DNA of 64,000 nucleotides from Pseudomonas sp. BGI-2. GTDB lineage: Bacteria; Pseudomonadota; Gammaproteobacteria; Pseudomonadales; Pseudomonadaceae. Numbering within the stretch: position 1 is the first letter of the stretch; every line of letters begins with the position of its first letter. The position numbers were made by a program, and so were the translations under genes. The notes under the pieces are model-generated. The model saw nothing but the letters and a program-made list of their open reading frames with translations, ran no database searches and was not told the origin of the DNA. The stretch spans positions 1-64,000 of the forward strand of contig NZ_SISB01000034.1 in the NCBI RefSeq assembly GCF_004310295.1. The letters run 5' to 3'. Shown piece by piece: positions 50,667-59,696 of the stretch.

Positions 50667-52264
50667 CGGCCAGCCGTTCGTTTGGATTGGTGATAAAGAA
50701 GTCCGGTCAACGGAAGCGACAGCAAAATCATCAGCAAGGCATAGGGCGCCGCAGCGGCATAGTCGATTTCGCTGGTCATGGCCCAGAAACCGGTGGCCAG
50801 GGTGCGCGTACCGTTGGGGGCGAGCAGCAGGGTCGCGGTCAGCTCATTGGTGATCGCCAGAAACACCAGCGCGGCGCCGGCGGCAGCTCCGGGCGCGGCG
50901 AGGCGCAGGGTGATCAGCCACAAGGCCCGGGCAGGCGAACGGCCGAGACTGCGCGCCATGTTTTCCAGTTCTATCGGCGCCTGCGCAATACCTGCACGCA
51001 AGCTCACCAACGCGCGGGGCAGAAACATCAGCAGATACGCCAGCAGCACCATGACCGTGGTCTGGTAAATCGGCCGTGCGAAATGGATGGTGACGGTCAC
51101 CAAGGCCAGCGCCACGACAATCCCGGGCAACGAGCTGGTGATGTAGTTGCAGCTCTCCAGCAATCGTTGCAGCCGGCCCGGTGAGCGAATCGACAGCCAG
51201 GCAATCGGGACGGCGGCGCAGGTGGTGAGGACTGCGCCGCAGATCCCCAGCAGCAGTGTGTGTTCCAGCGCCGGCATGAGCTCGGCCAGGTCCCAGACTT
51301 GCGTGCCGCCTGCGATCAACCATTTGCCCAAAGTGAATAGCGGTACACCCAGTGCCAGGGCGCAGGTGGTGATTTGCAGCATCAATCCAAGCACGCAGGC
51401 TTGAGCGCCCAGACGCACCACCCGCTGCTTACGGGCGCTGCCGGAGCCGACCCGGGCGTAACGCGCTGTACCGCGAGCGGCGGATTCGGCGGTCAGCATG
51501 ACCAGACAACACAGCGCGAGCACGCTGGCCAGCATGTGGGCGGCGGGGCCGTTGAAGGTGGATTTGAACTGATCGAAGATCGCCGTGGTGAAGGTGTCGA
51601 AGCGGATCATCGCGTACAGGCCATATTCGGCCAGCAAGTGCAGGCCTACCAGCAAGGCACCCCCGCAGATGGCCAGGCGCAGTTGCGGCAGCACCACACG
51701 CCAGAAGATCGCCCAGGGCTTGAACCCCAACGACTCGGCGACGTCTTCGATCGCCGGATCGAGCCGGCGCAGGGTGGCGGCAATGGGCAGGTACAGGAAC
51801 GGGAAGTAGGCGATCACCGAGACCAGCACCCCGGCAAACAGCCCATGAATCGGTGGAATCAGGCTGACCCAGGCATAGCTGTGAACGAACGCTGGTACTG
51901 CCAGCGGCGCGGTGGCCAGCAACGACCACCCACGTCGACCCGGCAGGTTGGTGCGTTCCGTCAGCCAGGCCAGGGCCAGGCCAAGGGCAACGCACAGGGG
52001 AATCGTGATCACCACCAGCAACACCGTGTTGATCAGCAACTCGCCGACCCGTGGGCGCAATACCAGCGGCACCAGCGTTGCCCAGCCGGTTTGTATCGAC
52101 ACGCCGATGACGAAGGCAATCGGCATCAGCGCCAGCAACGAAACCAGCACCGACAAACCGATCACCCACGCGCCGCCGCGACCGGCGAAGGCGCCACGGG
52201 CGCGGCGTCGCAGGTTGTCGGGTATCGCGGCAGGGATACCCGTTGGCAGGGTTTCAGGCATCAC
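50663..52264 (-). CDS. fbpB: Ferric iron ABC transporter permease (two fused domains)
   Basis: A 533-residue inner-membrane permease with 12 helices in two tandem binding-protein-dependent transport domains. The EAA-type loops appear in AESLGFKPWAIFWRVVLPQL and ARSLGRSPARALWLITLRLA. It matches the FbpB/AfuB/SfuB layout. It is directly downstream of fbpA and overlaps fbpC by 4 bases, giving the operon order fbpA-fbpB-fbpC. Confidence 0.89.
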   Translation of the reverse strand: MMPETLPTGIPAAIPDNLRRRARGAFAGRGGAWVIGLSVLVSLLALMPIAFVIGVSIQTGWATLVPLVLRPRVGELLINTVLLVVITIPLCVALGLALAWLTERTNLPGRRGWSLLATAPLAVPAFVHSYAWVSLIPPIHGLFAGVLVSVIAYFPFLYLPIAATLRRLDPAIEDVAESLGFKPWAIFWRVVLPQLRLAICGGALLVGLHLLAEYGLYAMIRFDTFTTAIFDQFKSTFNGPAAHMLASVLALCCLVMLTAESAARGTARYARVGSGSARKQRVVRLGAQACVLGLMLQITTCALALGVPLFTLGKWLIAGGTQVWDLAELMPALEHTLLLGICGAVLTTCAAVPIAWLSIRSPGRLQRLLESCNYITSSLPGIVVALALVTVTIHFARPIYQTTVMVLLAYLLMFLPRALVSLRAGIAQAPIELENMARSLGRSPARALWLITLRLAAPGAAAGAALVFLAITNELTATLLLAPNGTRTLATGFWAMTSEIDYAAAAPYALLMILLSLPLTGLLYHQSKRTAGR

Positions 52265-53278
52265 TTAAAGCAGTCCCGCCTGAGTCATCAGCTCCACGGC
52301 TTTTTTGCTGTCGAGTTGTGAGGCATCGACCGCAGGGGCGTCGAGCTGCTGCAAAGGCACCAGTTTTGGATTGGATTGGGCGTTTTTGCCCACGGCGTAT
52401 TCGAACGATTTGCCGGTCTTGAGAATGTCCTGGCCGTCCTTGTCGGTGATCCATTTCAGCAACGCCTGGGCCTGTTCCTTGTGTTGGCTGGACGCCAGAA
52501 CGCCGCCGCCCGAGATGCTGACAAACGCACCGGGATCCTTGTGTTTGAAGTAGTGCAGGGCGGTGTTCTTGCTGTTTTCGCCGGTCTTGGCCTGGTCGCC
52601 GAAGCTGTAATAGTGATAGATCACGCCGCTGTCGACCTGTCCGGCATTCACCGCTTTGAGCACCGAGCTGTTGCCGCGATAGGCGGTGAAGTTGGTTTTC
52701 ATCCCTTTGAGCCACTCCAGCGTTGCGGCTTCACCCTTGAGTTCCAGCACGGCCGCGACAATCGCCTGGAAATCGGCACCGGCCGGCGACGCGCCCCAGC
52801 GACCTTTCCAGGCAGGAGTTGCGAGATCCATCAGCGATTTTGGCAAGTCGGCTTCAGGCAGTTTGCTCGGGTTATAGACAAACACCGTGGAGCGCGCAGC
52901 GATCCCAACCCATTGGCCGTGGGCCGGACGATAAGCGGCATCGACTTGTTCCAGAGTGGCCGGCGCGACCGGTGCAAACAGCCCCGCGTTGTCCACCAGC
53001 ACCATGGCCGGGGAGTTTTCGGTCAGGAACACATCGGCCGGGGAGGCGGCGCCTTCCTGCACAATCTGGTTACCCATCTCGGTATCGTCACCATTGCGCA
53101 CGGTAACCTTGATCCCGGTTTCCTTGGTGAAGCCCTCGACCCAAGCCTTGGTCAGGCTTTCGTGTTGCGCGTTGTAGACCACGATGCCGTCGGTGTCGGC
53201 TGCAAATACGTGTCCGGCGCTGAGCAGTGCGGTGGACAGCAAGGCCATTTTGAGGAATGAAGGGGTAGGGGTGACCAT
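52265..53278 (-). CDS. fbpA: Ferric iron ABC transporter periplasmic binding protein
   Basis: A 337-residue periplasmic protein with a signal peptide (MALLSTALLSAGHVFA, cleaved near residue 26) and the FbpA-like start GIVVYNAQHESLTKAWVEGF. Features of the family are NGDDTEMGNQIVQEG and VIYHYYSFGDQAK, whose Tyr pair could bind Fe3+. It is the first gene of the fbpABC operon. No clear Fur box was found in the 200 bases upstream, where only A+T-rich sequence is seen. Confidence 0.88.
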   Translation of the reverse strand: MVTPTPSFLKMALLSTALLSAGHVFAADTDGIVVYNAQHESLTKAWVEGFTKETGIKVTVRNGDDTEMGNQIVQEGAASPADVFLTENSPAMVLVDNAGLFAPVAPATLEQVDAAYRPAHGQWVGIAARSTVFVYNPSKLPEADLPKSLMDLATPAWKGRWGASPAGADFQAIVAAVLELKGEAATLEWLKGMKTNFTAYRGNSSVLKAVNAGQVDSGVIYHYYSFGDQAKTGENSKNTALHYFKHKDPGAFVSISGGGVLASSQHKEQAQALLKWITDKDGQDILKTGKSFEYAVGKNAQSNPKLVPLQQLDAPAVDASQLDSKKAVELMTQAGLL

Positions 53279-53484
53279 TCTGTCGGCAGCTCCAGTTCTT
53301 TTTAGAAGGCATGCACGTCAATTCGCTGGCAAATCAAGCGAACCGTTTGCATGGTACAAGTCGCAGGGAATGTAGAGCGTGAAATGAGAAATTAACGTCA
53401 AAGAAACCGTTAATACATGTCATTTTCATTCAGATTAGCAGCACCTCGGCCCCTTGCCCGATGGATCTGAATCTAACGATGTCG

Positions 53485-54045
53485 TCATTGACTGGATGGG
53501 CAGCCTTTCGCAGCACCCGCGGCGGCCTGACTGATCGCAGCGGCCAAACGCTTCACGTTGTTCTGATGAGCGGCCACCAATTCATCAACCCTGGGCCCTG
53601 AAGGTGTCTGCAGCGTGTTGCGGCAGGTCACCAGCGTGGTATCGCTTTCGCCAAAATTGCGCAGGCGCCATTTGACGTCGATCAAAGCGTATTGCCCCGG
53701 AATCGAGTCGAAGCGCTGCACATCCAGGCGCACGGACAGTTTGCGCACAGGATTGCTGTTGACCAGTTGATCCACCATGGCGCTGCGCAACTCATCCACC
53801 AGACTGGCCGCCCACCATTCGGTTTCCAGAATCGCCAGGCCGCTGTTGCCTTGGCGGATAACGATCTGCGGCCGATCGACTTGGGGCGGAACGCTGATGC
53901 CTTCAATCTGAATCTCCGCGGCACCGCTCCTCGAATTGGCGCTCAGTTGCGCCGGCATCAGGGTGTGAAACTGGATCGGATCACTGCGGCAAGCGGTGAG
54001 CAGCAACAGCGCGGTGGCCAAGGTGATCTTCAGCGAAAAAGCCAT
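53485..54045 (-). CDS. pqiC: PqiC outer-membrane lipoprotein
   Basis: A 186-residue lipoprotein (lipobox LLLTAC, Cys at about residue 18) of the ABC-type transport auxiliary family (DUF330/PqiC). In E. coli PqiC links the PqiAB lipid-transport bridge to the outer membrane. The ATG at 54045 follows GGAGC. It is the last gene of pqiAABC, starting 17 bases after pqiB. Confidence 0.85.
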   Translation of the reverse strand: MAFSLKITLATALLLLTACRSDPIQFHTLMPAQLSANSRSGAAEIQIEGISVPPQVDRPQIVIRQGNSGLAILETEWWAASLVDELRSAMVDQLVNSNPVRKLSVRLDVQRFDSIPGQYALIDVKWRLRNFGESDTTLVTCRNTLQTPSGPRVDELVAAHQNNVKRLAAAISQAAAGAAKGCPSSQ

Positions 54046-54062
54046 GGGTGTTGCTCCTGTGG

Positions 54063-55718
54063 TCAATTGCGCGGTGGCGCCTGCAGGTCCATCGGTGCGG
54101 CGTTGTTGGGTCGGCCGCGAATCAGCGATTCCGGATGCCGCCCGAGGTAATCCGAGAGCTCACGCAAGGAGCGCGACATGCGCCCGAGCTCGTCCAGGGT
54201 CTGGGTCAACTGCTCACGTTGCGGTGAGTCTTCGGCCAGGGTCGAACTGGCCGATTGCAGTGTCTTGCTGACGTCGGCCAGGGTGGTTTGCACGCCCGGC
54301 AGGGTCTTGGCGTTGAACTGGGCGAGACCTTTGCGCAGTTCGACGAGGTTGCTGTCCAGATTGCCGGCAATCCGCTCGATGGGCAGTTGGTTGATCTTGT
54401 TGACCATGCCTTCGAGTTTTTCCTGCAACTGTTCGAGGCTGCCGGGAACGGTCGGAATACTGACCGGACGGGCGCTCGGATCGAACGCGACTTTCTCGGC
54501 CTTGGGGTAGAAATCCAGCGCGATGTACAGTTGGCCTGTCAACAGATTGCCGCTGCGGGCCTGGGCGCGCAGACCGTTCTCGATGAACGTGCCCATCAAC
54601 CGCACGCCAGCGGCTTCATCATTGGGATCATGATTCAGCGCCTTGAGCATTTTGGTGTGCGCCTGACCCAATTTCTGCGGATAGATCACAATGCCGACGT
54701 TAACCGGAAAGCTGCGTTTCTTCGCGTCGAAATCCAGATTGATCGCCACCACTTTGCCGATTTCCATGCCGAGGAATTCCACCGGTGCATCAACCCTGAG
54801 CCCGCGCAAGGCCTGGTCGAAACGCAGGCTCAGGTATTGCCCCTTGCCACTGGGCGGGGCGAGGGCCGTTTGCTGGTCGGCGAACAGTTCGTAGGCATAT
54901 TCCTCAGCCGCCGGTTTATCGTCGGGGCTGTATTCCGGCGCGCGGAAGGCGATGCCGCCGACCAATAGCGATGACAACGACTCGGTCTTCACCGCAAATC
55001 CATTGGCGCCGACACTGACATCGATGCCGCTGGCGTTCCAGAACCGGGTGTTTTCGGTGACGTAGGCGTCATTGGGGGAGTGAATGAACAGGTCGATGTT
55101 CACGCCTTTGCCGTCAGGGTCGAGGGCGTAGGCGACCACCTGGCCGACCGGGATTTTTCGATAGTAAACCGGTGAGCCGATGTCCAGTGACCCGAGGTTC
55201 TGGGTATGCAAGGTAAAGCGCTTGCCCGGCTCGCCATAGGTAATCGGTGGCGGGTTTTCCAGCCCTTTGAAGTTCTTCGCGCGGTTGTTGGCCTGGCCAA
55301 TATCGGCGCCGATGTAGTCGCCGGAAAGCAGGGTGTCGATGCCCGACACGCCGCCAGCACCGATACGCGGACGCACCACCCAGAATTGCGAGTCTTCGCG
55401 GGTGAAGCTTTCAGCCTGTTTGGCCAGTTTGATCGTGGCGTTGACACTCTTCTGGTCGCCGCTCAGCTCCACGTCCGAGACCTGCCCGATCACTACGTTG
55501 CGGTATTTGACCTCGGTCTTGTTGGCGGTAAGGCCGTTGCCGGTCTTGAACGTGACGGTGATGGTCGGGCCTTCCTGCAGCATGCTGTGGACCACCAGAG
55601 AGAGGCCCACCAGCACAGCAATGATCGGCACGATCCAGACCAGCGAAACGCTGAAACGACGAGTCTTGATTGGGGCCTGTCCGGGGGCTTGCGTCCCTTC
55701 AGTGACTTGCGACTTCAT
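54063..55718 (-). CDS. pqiB: PqiB, MCE-domain envelope lipid transport protein
   Basis: A 551-residue inner-membrane-anchored periplasmic protein. One N-terminal helix (VSLVWIVPIIAVLVGLSLVV) is followed by three MlaD/MCE domains (for example GNGLTANKTEVKYRNVVIGQVSDVEL, GSPVYYRKIPVGQVV and PVEFLGMEIGKVVAI) and a C-terminal helical needle region. It forms the periplasm-spanning syringe for lipid transport. It overlaps the second pqiA gene by 20 bases. Confidence 0.92.
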   Translation of the reverse strand: MKSQVTEGTQAPGQAPIKTRRFSVSLVWIVPIIAVLVGLSLVVHSMLQEGPTITVTFKTGNGLTANKTEVKYRNVVIGQVSDVELSGDQKSVNATIKLAKQAESFTREDSQFWVVRPRIGAGGVSGIDTLLSGDYIGADIGQANNRAKNFKGLENPPPITYGEPGKRFTLHTQNLGSLDIGSPVYYRKIPVGQVVAYALDPDGKGVNIDLFIHSPNDAYVTENTRFWNASGIDVSVGANGFAVKTESLSSLLVGGIAFRAPEYSPDDKPAAEEYAYELFADQQTALAPPSGKGQYLSLRFDQALRGLRVDAPVEFLGMEIGKVVAINLDFDAKKRSFPVNVGIVIYPQKLGQAHTKMLKALNHDPNDEAAGVRLMGTFIENGLRAQARSGNLLTGQLYIALDFYPKAEKVAFDPSARPVSIPTVPGSLEQLQEKLEGMVNKINQLPIERIAGNLDSNLVELRKGLAQFNAKTLPGVQTTLADVSKTLQSASSTLAEDSPQREQLTQTLDELGRMSRSLRELSDYLGRHPESLIRGRPNNAAPMDLQAPPRN

Positions 55719-56358
55719 CCATGGCCTCCTCGTTGTGTGGTTTATCCGACGGCTCTTTATCCCAGATCATTCGCGGATCGAAGCTCATCGCCGACAGCAT
55801 GGTGAACACCACCACCAGACCAAAAAACAGAATGCCCGGGCGCGGTTCGATATCGGCCAGGGCTTGAAATTTCACCAGCGAAGCCACCAGCGCCACCACG
55901 ATCACGTCGAGCATGGACCAGTAACCGATGACCTCGACAAAACGGTAAAGCTTCGATCGCTCCCTGCGCGCCCAAAGGCTGTCGCGATGCACCGTGACTA
56001 GCAGCAACGTCAGGGCGACGAACTTGATGCCCGGCACCGCGATGCTGGCGATAAAAATGATCAGGGCGATATCCCAGGCGCCGTGCTGCCAGAACTCCAG
56101 CACGCCACTCATGATCGTGCTATCGGCGCCGTTGCCGACCATTTTGGTATTCATCACCGGCAACAGATTGGCCGGGATGTAAAACACCAGGGCCGTGACC
56201 ATGTAGGCCCAGGTGCGTGTCAGCGAGTTACTTTTGCGCCGATGCAACGGCGCGCCGCAGCGCTCGCATTCGTGGGGTTCCATCGTCATGTCACAGGCCA
56301 GTCCGCAGCTGTGGCACAGGCACAGGTTGAGTTCGCTGGCGACCGGAGGCGTTGTCAT
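55699..56358 (-). CDS. pqiA: PqiA second-half protein (paraquat-inducible A domain)
   Basis: A 219-residue inner-membrane protein with an N-terminal zinc ribbon (CHSCGL...CERCG) and four helices of the PqiA domain (LVFYIPANLLPVMNT, YWSMLDVIVVALVASLVKF). It corresponds to the second repeat of E. coli PqiA, which here is a separate gene. The ATG at 56358 overlaps the end of the first pqiA-like gene by 4 bases. Confidence 0.88.
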   Translation of the reverse strand: MTTPPVASELNLCLCHSCGLACDMTMEPHECERCGAPLHRRKSNSLTRTWAYMVTALVFYIPANLLPVMNTKMVGNGADSTIMSGVLEFWQHGAWDIALIIFIASIAVPGIKFVALTLLLVTVHRDSLWARRERSKLYRFVEVIGYWSMLDVIVVALVASLVKFQALADIEPRPGILFFGLVVVFTMLSAMSFDPRMIWDKEPSDKPHNEEAMDEVASH

Positions 56359-56951
56359 AAGGTGTCCCACAGGTCGCGGACATCGCGCCCGGCGATGCGG
56401 ATCATCATCAGGCTGAGCACGGCCAGGGCGAACAGGCCAATGCCGGGCAGTACATCCAGCAGCCCGGCGAGTTTGATGACCGCGACCATCGCCCCCAGCA
56501 AACAGACTTCCAGCATGCTCCAGGGCCTGAGGGTTTCCAGCCAGCGCATGCAAAATTTGAAAGCGGGCGAGCGTCGGGAGGCGAGGGCGAAGCTCAGCAC
56601 CCAAATCAGCAGCAATAGTTGGAAAATCGGCGCGATGATCATCGCGATCGCCGCCACCATGGCGATGAACGTGATCGGCCCCAGGGTCAAGGCCATTACC
56701 GAATCCCAGAGTGTTGCGCTGTTTTTCAGGCCTTTGAGGCTGATGCTCATGACCGGGTAGAAATTGGCGAAGATCCATAACACCAACGCGGTCCAGGTCA
56801 ACGCCAGGCGTTGCTCCACCGTCAGGCCGTTATAGCGCTGGAGCACGCCGCCGCAGCGTGTGCACAGGGTTTTTTGATGTTTGGCGAGCGTGACTTTTTC
56901 ATACACGCAGTCGCAGTGCTCGCAGATGATCAGTTGGTCAGTCGTAGCCAT
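56355..56951 (-). CDS. pqiA: PqiA first-half protein (paraquat-inducible A domain)
   Basis: A 198-residue inner-membrane protein with a rubredoxin-like zinc ribbon (CEHCDCVY...CTRCGGVL) and a PqiA domain (WIFANFYPVMSISLKG, RPWSMLEVCLLGAMVAVIKL). It is the first gene of the operon. The ATG at 56951 (MATTDQLIICEHCDC) is chosen; longer frames upstream lack coding character. Together the two half-proteins equal the single 417-residue PqiA of E. coli. Confidence 0.88.
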   Translation of the reverse strand: MATTDQLIICEHCDCVYEKVTLAKHQKTLCTRCGGVLQRYNGLTVEQRLALTWTALVLWIFANFYPVMSISLKGLKNSATLWDSVMALTLGPITFIAMVAAIAMIIAPIFQLLLLIWVLSFALASRRSPAFKFCMRWLETLRPWSMLEVCLLGAMVAVIKLAGLLDVLPGIGLFALAVLSLMMIRIAGRDVRDLWDTL

Positions 56952-57059
56952 AGGCCGCACTCGCCAGGACGCAGGAAAGTCAGAGCACCTCCTCAATATA
57001 GAAGTGCCTCGCGATTGAGCAAATCGAAAGACCAAATGCCTGATAGACCGTGTCATCGT

Positions 57060-57170
57060 GATCGTTCCCACGCTCTGCGTGGGAATGCAGCCCGGGACGC
57101 TCTGCGTCCCATCGAGAGCCGAACGCGGAGCGTCCGAAGAGGCATTCCCACGCAGAGCGTGGGAACGATC
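57060..57170. repeat. GATCGTTCCCACGC-type palindromic repeat, second copy
   Basis: Outer arms GATCGTTCCCACGCTCTGCG and inverse enclose GGGACGCTCTGCGTCCC. The architecture is the same as at 28790-28901. Confidence 0.8.
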
Positions 57171-57173
57171 AAC

Positions 57174-58466
57174 TCAGCCAAGCATTTCACGCAAGCGATA
57201 CCAGAACATCCCAAGCGCCAGCAGCGGAGAACGCAGCATCGGCCCACCCGGAAAGGTCATGTGCGGCACGGCGCTGAACACATCGAACCCTCGACTGTGC
57301 CCGGTATGGATCGCTTCGCCCAACAGCTTTGCGCACCAATGCGTCACGTTCAGCCCATGCCCCGAGTAACCCTGGGCGTAGAACACGTTCGGGTGCTGAC
57401 TCAAGCGCCCGACTTGCGGGAAACGGTTGGCGGAGATGCCAATCCTGCCGCCCCATTGATAGTCGATGCGCACGTCACGCAGTTGCGGGAAGACCTTGAG
57501 CATCTGCGGACGCATGTACGCGGTGATGTCCGCCGGATCGCGCCCGGAATAGTGGCAGGCCCCACCGAACAGCAAGCGCCGGTCTGCCGAGAGCCGGTAG
57601 TAATCGAGGCCGACTTTCTGGTCGCACAACGCCAGGTTCTGCGGGATCAACTGCGCTGCAACCTCAGGCGCCAGAGGCTCGGTGGCGATGATGTAGCTGC
57701 CTGCCGGGAGCACCTTGCCACTGAGTTTCGGCTCGAGCTCTTCAAGGTGTGCGTTGCAGGCCAGCACCAGACTGCCGGCGCGCACCGTGCCGCCCGCACA
57801 ACGAACCTGCACCGTGCTGCCATGGATCAACTCCAGTACCGGGCTCTGCTCGAAGATCTGCACGCCAAGGGAGTGCGCCAATCTTGCTTCGCCCAGCACC
57901 AGATTGAGCGGGTGCAAATGGCCCGAGCCCATGTCGATCAGACCACCGGCATAGACGCCTGAATTCACCACTTGCTGGCGGATTTGCTCCGGCCCGACCA
58001 GGCGGGTTTCATGGCCGTAACCTGACTCGGCCAGACCTTGCCGCTCCGCTTTGAACGCCGCGAACTGCGCCTTGGTGTTTGCGAGCTCGCAGAATCCCCA
58101 GCGCAGGTCGCACTCAATCCCGTGTTCACGGATGCGATTGCCCACCAGCTCAACCGATTCGATACCCGCACGCTCCAGATAGCGCACGCCGTCCTCACCG
58201 ACATACCGGGTCAAACCGCTGACGTCATGCCCGATGCCGCGGATCAGTTGCCCGCCATTGCGCCCGCTGGCGCCCCAGCCGATCCGCCGGCCCTCCAGCA
58301 GAATCACCGAGAGCCCGCGCTGAGCCAGTTCGATCGCCGTGTTGACGCCGGTGAAACCGCCGCCGATCACGCAGACATCGGCCACAAGGTCCAAGGCCAG
58401 TGTGGGGTAGGGCGTCAGGCTATTGGCTGTCGCCGCGTAATAGGAATGTGCGTGTTCGTTATTCAT
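57174..58466 (-). CDS. FAD-dependent amine oxidoreductase (PuuB/OrdL-like)
   Basis: A 430-residue DAO-family flavoprotein. The Rossmann FAD motif is VCVIGGGFTGVNTAIELAQRG near residue 30, followed by GWGASGRNGGQLIRGIGHD and late GRIGISANRFPQVGR and GYSGHGLNVTHWCAKLL. It is typical of gamma-glutamylputrescine oxidase. Its context with a polyamine-binding protein (4-base overlap) and a glutamine-synthetase-like ligase supports a role in polyamine breakdown. Confidence 0.85.
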   Translation of the reverse strand: MNNEHAHSYYAATANSLTPYPTLALDLVADVCVIGGGFTGVNTAIELAQRGLSVILLEGRRIGWGASGRNGGQLIRGIGHDVSGLTRYVGEDGVRYLERAGIESVELVGNRIREHGIECDLRWGFCELANTKAQFAAFKAERQGLAESGYGHETRLVGPEQIRQQVVNSGVYAGGLIDMGSGHLHPLNLVLGEARLAHSLGVQIFEQSPVLELIHGSTVQVRCAGGTVRAGSLVLACNAHLEELEPKLSGKVLPAGSYIIATEPLAPEVAAQLIPQNLALCDQKVGLDYYRLSADRRLLFGGACHYSGRDPADITAYMRPQMLKVFPQLRDVRIDYQWGGRIGISANRFPQVGRLSQHPNVFYAQGYSGHGLNVTHWCAKLLGEAIHTGHSRGFDVFSAVPHMTFPGGPMLRSPLLALGMFWYRLREMLG

Positions 58467-59551
58467 TTGTTGGACTTCACTTTGCTCCAGGAACGGGTCA
58501 TCAGTCGCATGATCGCCTGAGGCGGGGTGGTCGAAATGTAGAGTTTGTCGAGGACTTCCTGGGGTGGATAAACCTCAGGGTTGTTCACCAGCTCCGCGTC
58601 CATGTATTCCTTGGCGGCCGGGTTCGGGTTGGCGTAACCGACCGAGGCGCTGACCTTGGCAATCACTTGCGGGCCCAGCAGGTAGTTGATGAAGGCGTGG
58701 GCTTCTTTCGGGTTGCCGGCATCGGCGGGAATCGCCAACAGGTCAAACCACAAATTACTGCCTTCCTTCGGGATTGCGTAGGCGATGTTAACGCCGTTCT
58801 TGGCTTCCTTGGCCCGGTTCGCGGCCTGGAACACGTCTCCCGAGTAGCCGAAAGCCACGCAGATGTCGCCGTTGGCCAGGTCCGACACGTACTTGGAGGA
58901 GTGGAAATAGGTGATGTAAGGCCGGATGCTCAACAGTTTGGCTTCGGCTTTTTTGTAGTCCTCGGGGTTCTCGCTGCGCGGGTCCATGCCCATGTAGTTG
59001 AGGATCGCCGGAAATACTTCATCGGCCGAATCCATCATCGACACACCGCACTGGCTGAGTTTCTTGATGTTTTCCGGTTCGAACAGCACAGCCCATGAAT
59101 CAATGTGGTCGATGCCGAGCACTTGCTTGACCTTGTCGACGTTGTAGCCAATGCCGTTGGTGCCCCACAGGTACGGCACGGAATGCGCGTTACCCGGATC
59201 GTTTTTCTCCAGCAGAGCTAACAGTTTCGGGTCGAGGTTCTTGAAGTTGGGCAACTGCGCGCGGTCCAGCTTGAGGAACGCGCCGGCCTTCACCTGACGG
59301 GCCAGGAAGTGGTTGGACGGCACGACTACGTCATACCCGGTGCGGCCGGCGAGCAATTTGCCCTCAAGGGTTTCGTTGGAATCGAAGACGTCGTAGATCA
59401 CCTTGATCCCGGATTTGGCCTGGAAATCGACGAGGGTGGTTTCGCCGATGTAATCGGTCCAGTTGTAGACGCTGACGGTGGGCTGAGCCTGGGCAACGGC
59501 ACTGAACAACACGGCCAGCGCGGCCGGCACCATGGATTTCAATAGACGCAT
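58463..59551 (-). CDS. Polyamine ABC transporter periplasmic binding protein (PotF/SpuD-like)
   Basis: A 362-residue periplasmic protein. The signal peptide is MRLLKSMVPAALAVLFSAVAQA; VSVYNWTDYIGETTLVDFQ, YDVVVPSNHFLARQ and WGTNGIGYNVDKV are characteristic of PotF-type putrescine/spermidine receptors. The ATG at 59551 has AAAGAGG upstream. It is a lone binding protein, with no permease or ATPase adjacent; it either serves a transporter encoded elsewhere or acts as a sensor. It overlaps the oxidoreductase gene. Confidence 0.87.
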   Translation of the reverse strand: MRLLKSMVPAALAVLFSAVAQAQPTVSVYNWTDYIGETTLVDFQAKSGIKVIYDVFDSNETLEGKLLAGRTGYDVVVPSNHFLARQVKAGAFLKLDRAQLPNFKNLDPKLLALLEKNDPGNAHSVPYLWGTNGIGYNVDKVKQVLGIDHIDSWAVLFEPENIKKLSQCGVSMMDSADEVFPAILNYMGMDPRSENPEDYKKAEAKLLSIRPYITYFHSSKYVSDLANGDICVAFGYSGDVFQAANRAKEAKNGVNIAYAIPKEGSNLWFDLLAIPADAGNPKEAHAFINYLLGPQVIAKVSASVGYANPNPAAKEYMDAELVNNPEVYPPQEVLDKLYISTTPPQAIMRLMTRSWSKVKSNK

Positions 59552-59576
59552 AGCGACACCTCTTTTGTTATTAGAC

Positions 59577-59674
59577 TGTGTAGGAGCGAGGCTTGCCCGC
59601 GAAGGCGGACTGACTGTCAACGGTGATGTTGAATGTACCGGCCTCTTCGCGGGCAAGCCTCGCTCCTACAGGGG
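59577..59674. repeat. REP pair
   Basis: Inverted GTAGGAGCGAGGCTTGCCCG cores with about 45 bases between them lie between the PotF-like and glutamine-synthetase-like genes. Confidence 0.85.
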
Positions 59675-59696
59675 AACGCGTGATCTCGCGTGGTTT

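Noticed and set aside
53400..53440. Possible Fur box upstream of fbpA (TGTCATTTTCATTCAG region)
   Set aside because: The best alignment matches only about 8 of 19 Fur consensus positions, so it is not a usable call.
3318..59674. Repeated 20-30 base palindromes that could suggest a CRISPR array
   Set aside because: The copies are inverted pairs dispersed singly between genes, not direct repeats with regular spacers; they are REP-type elements.
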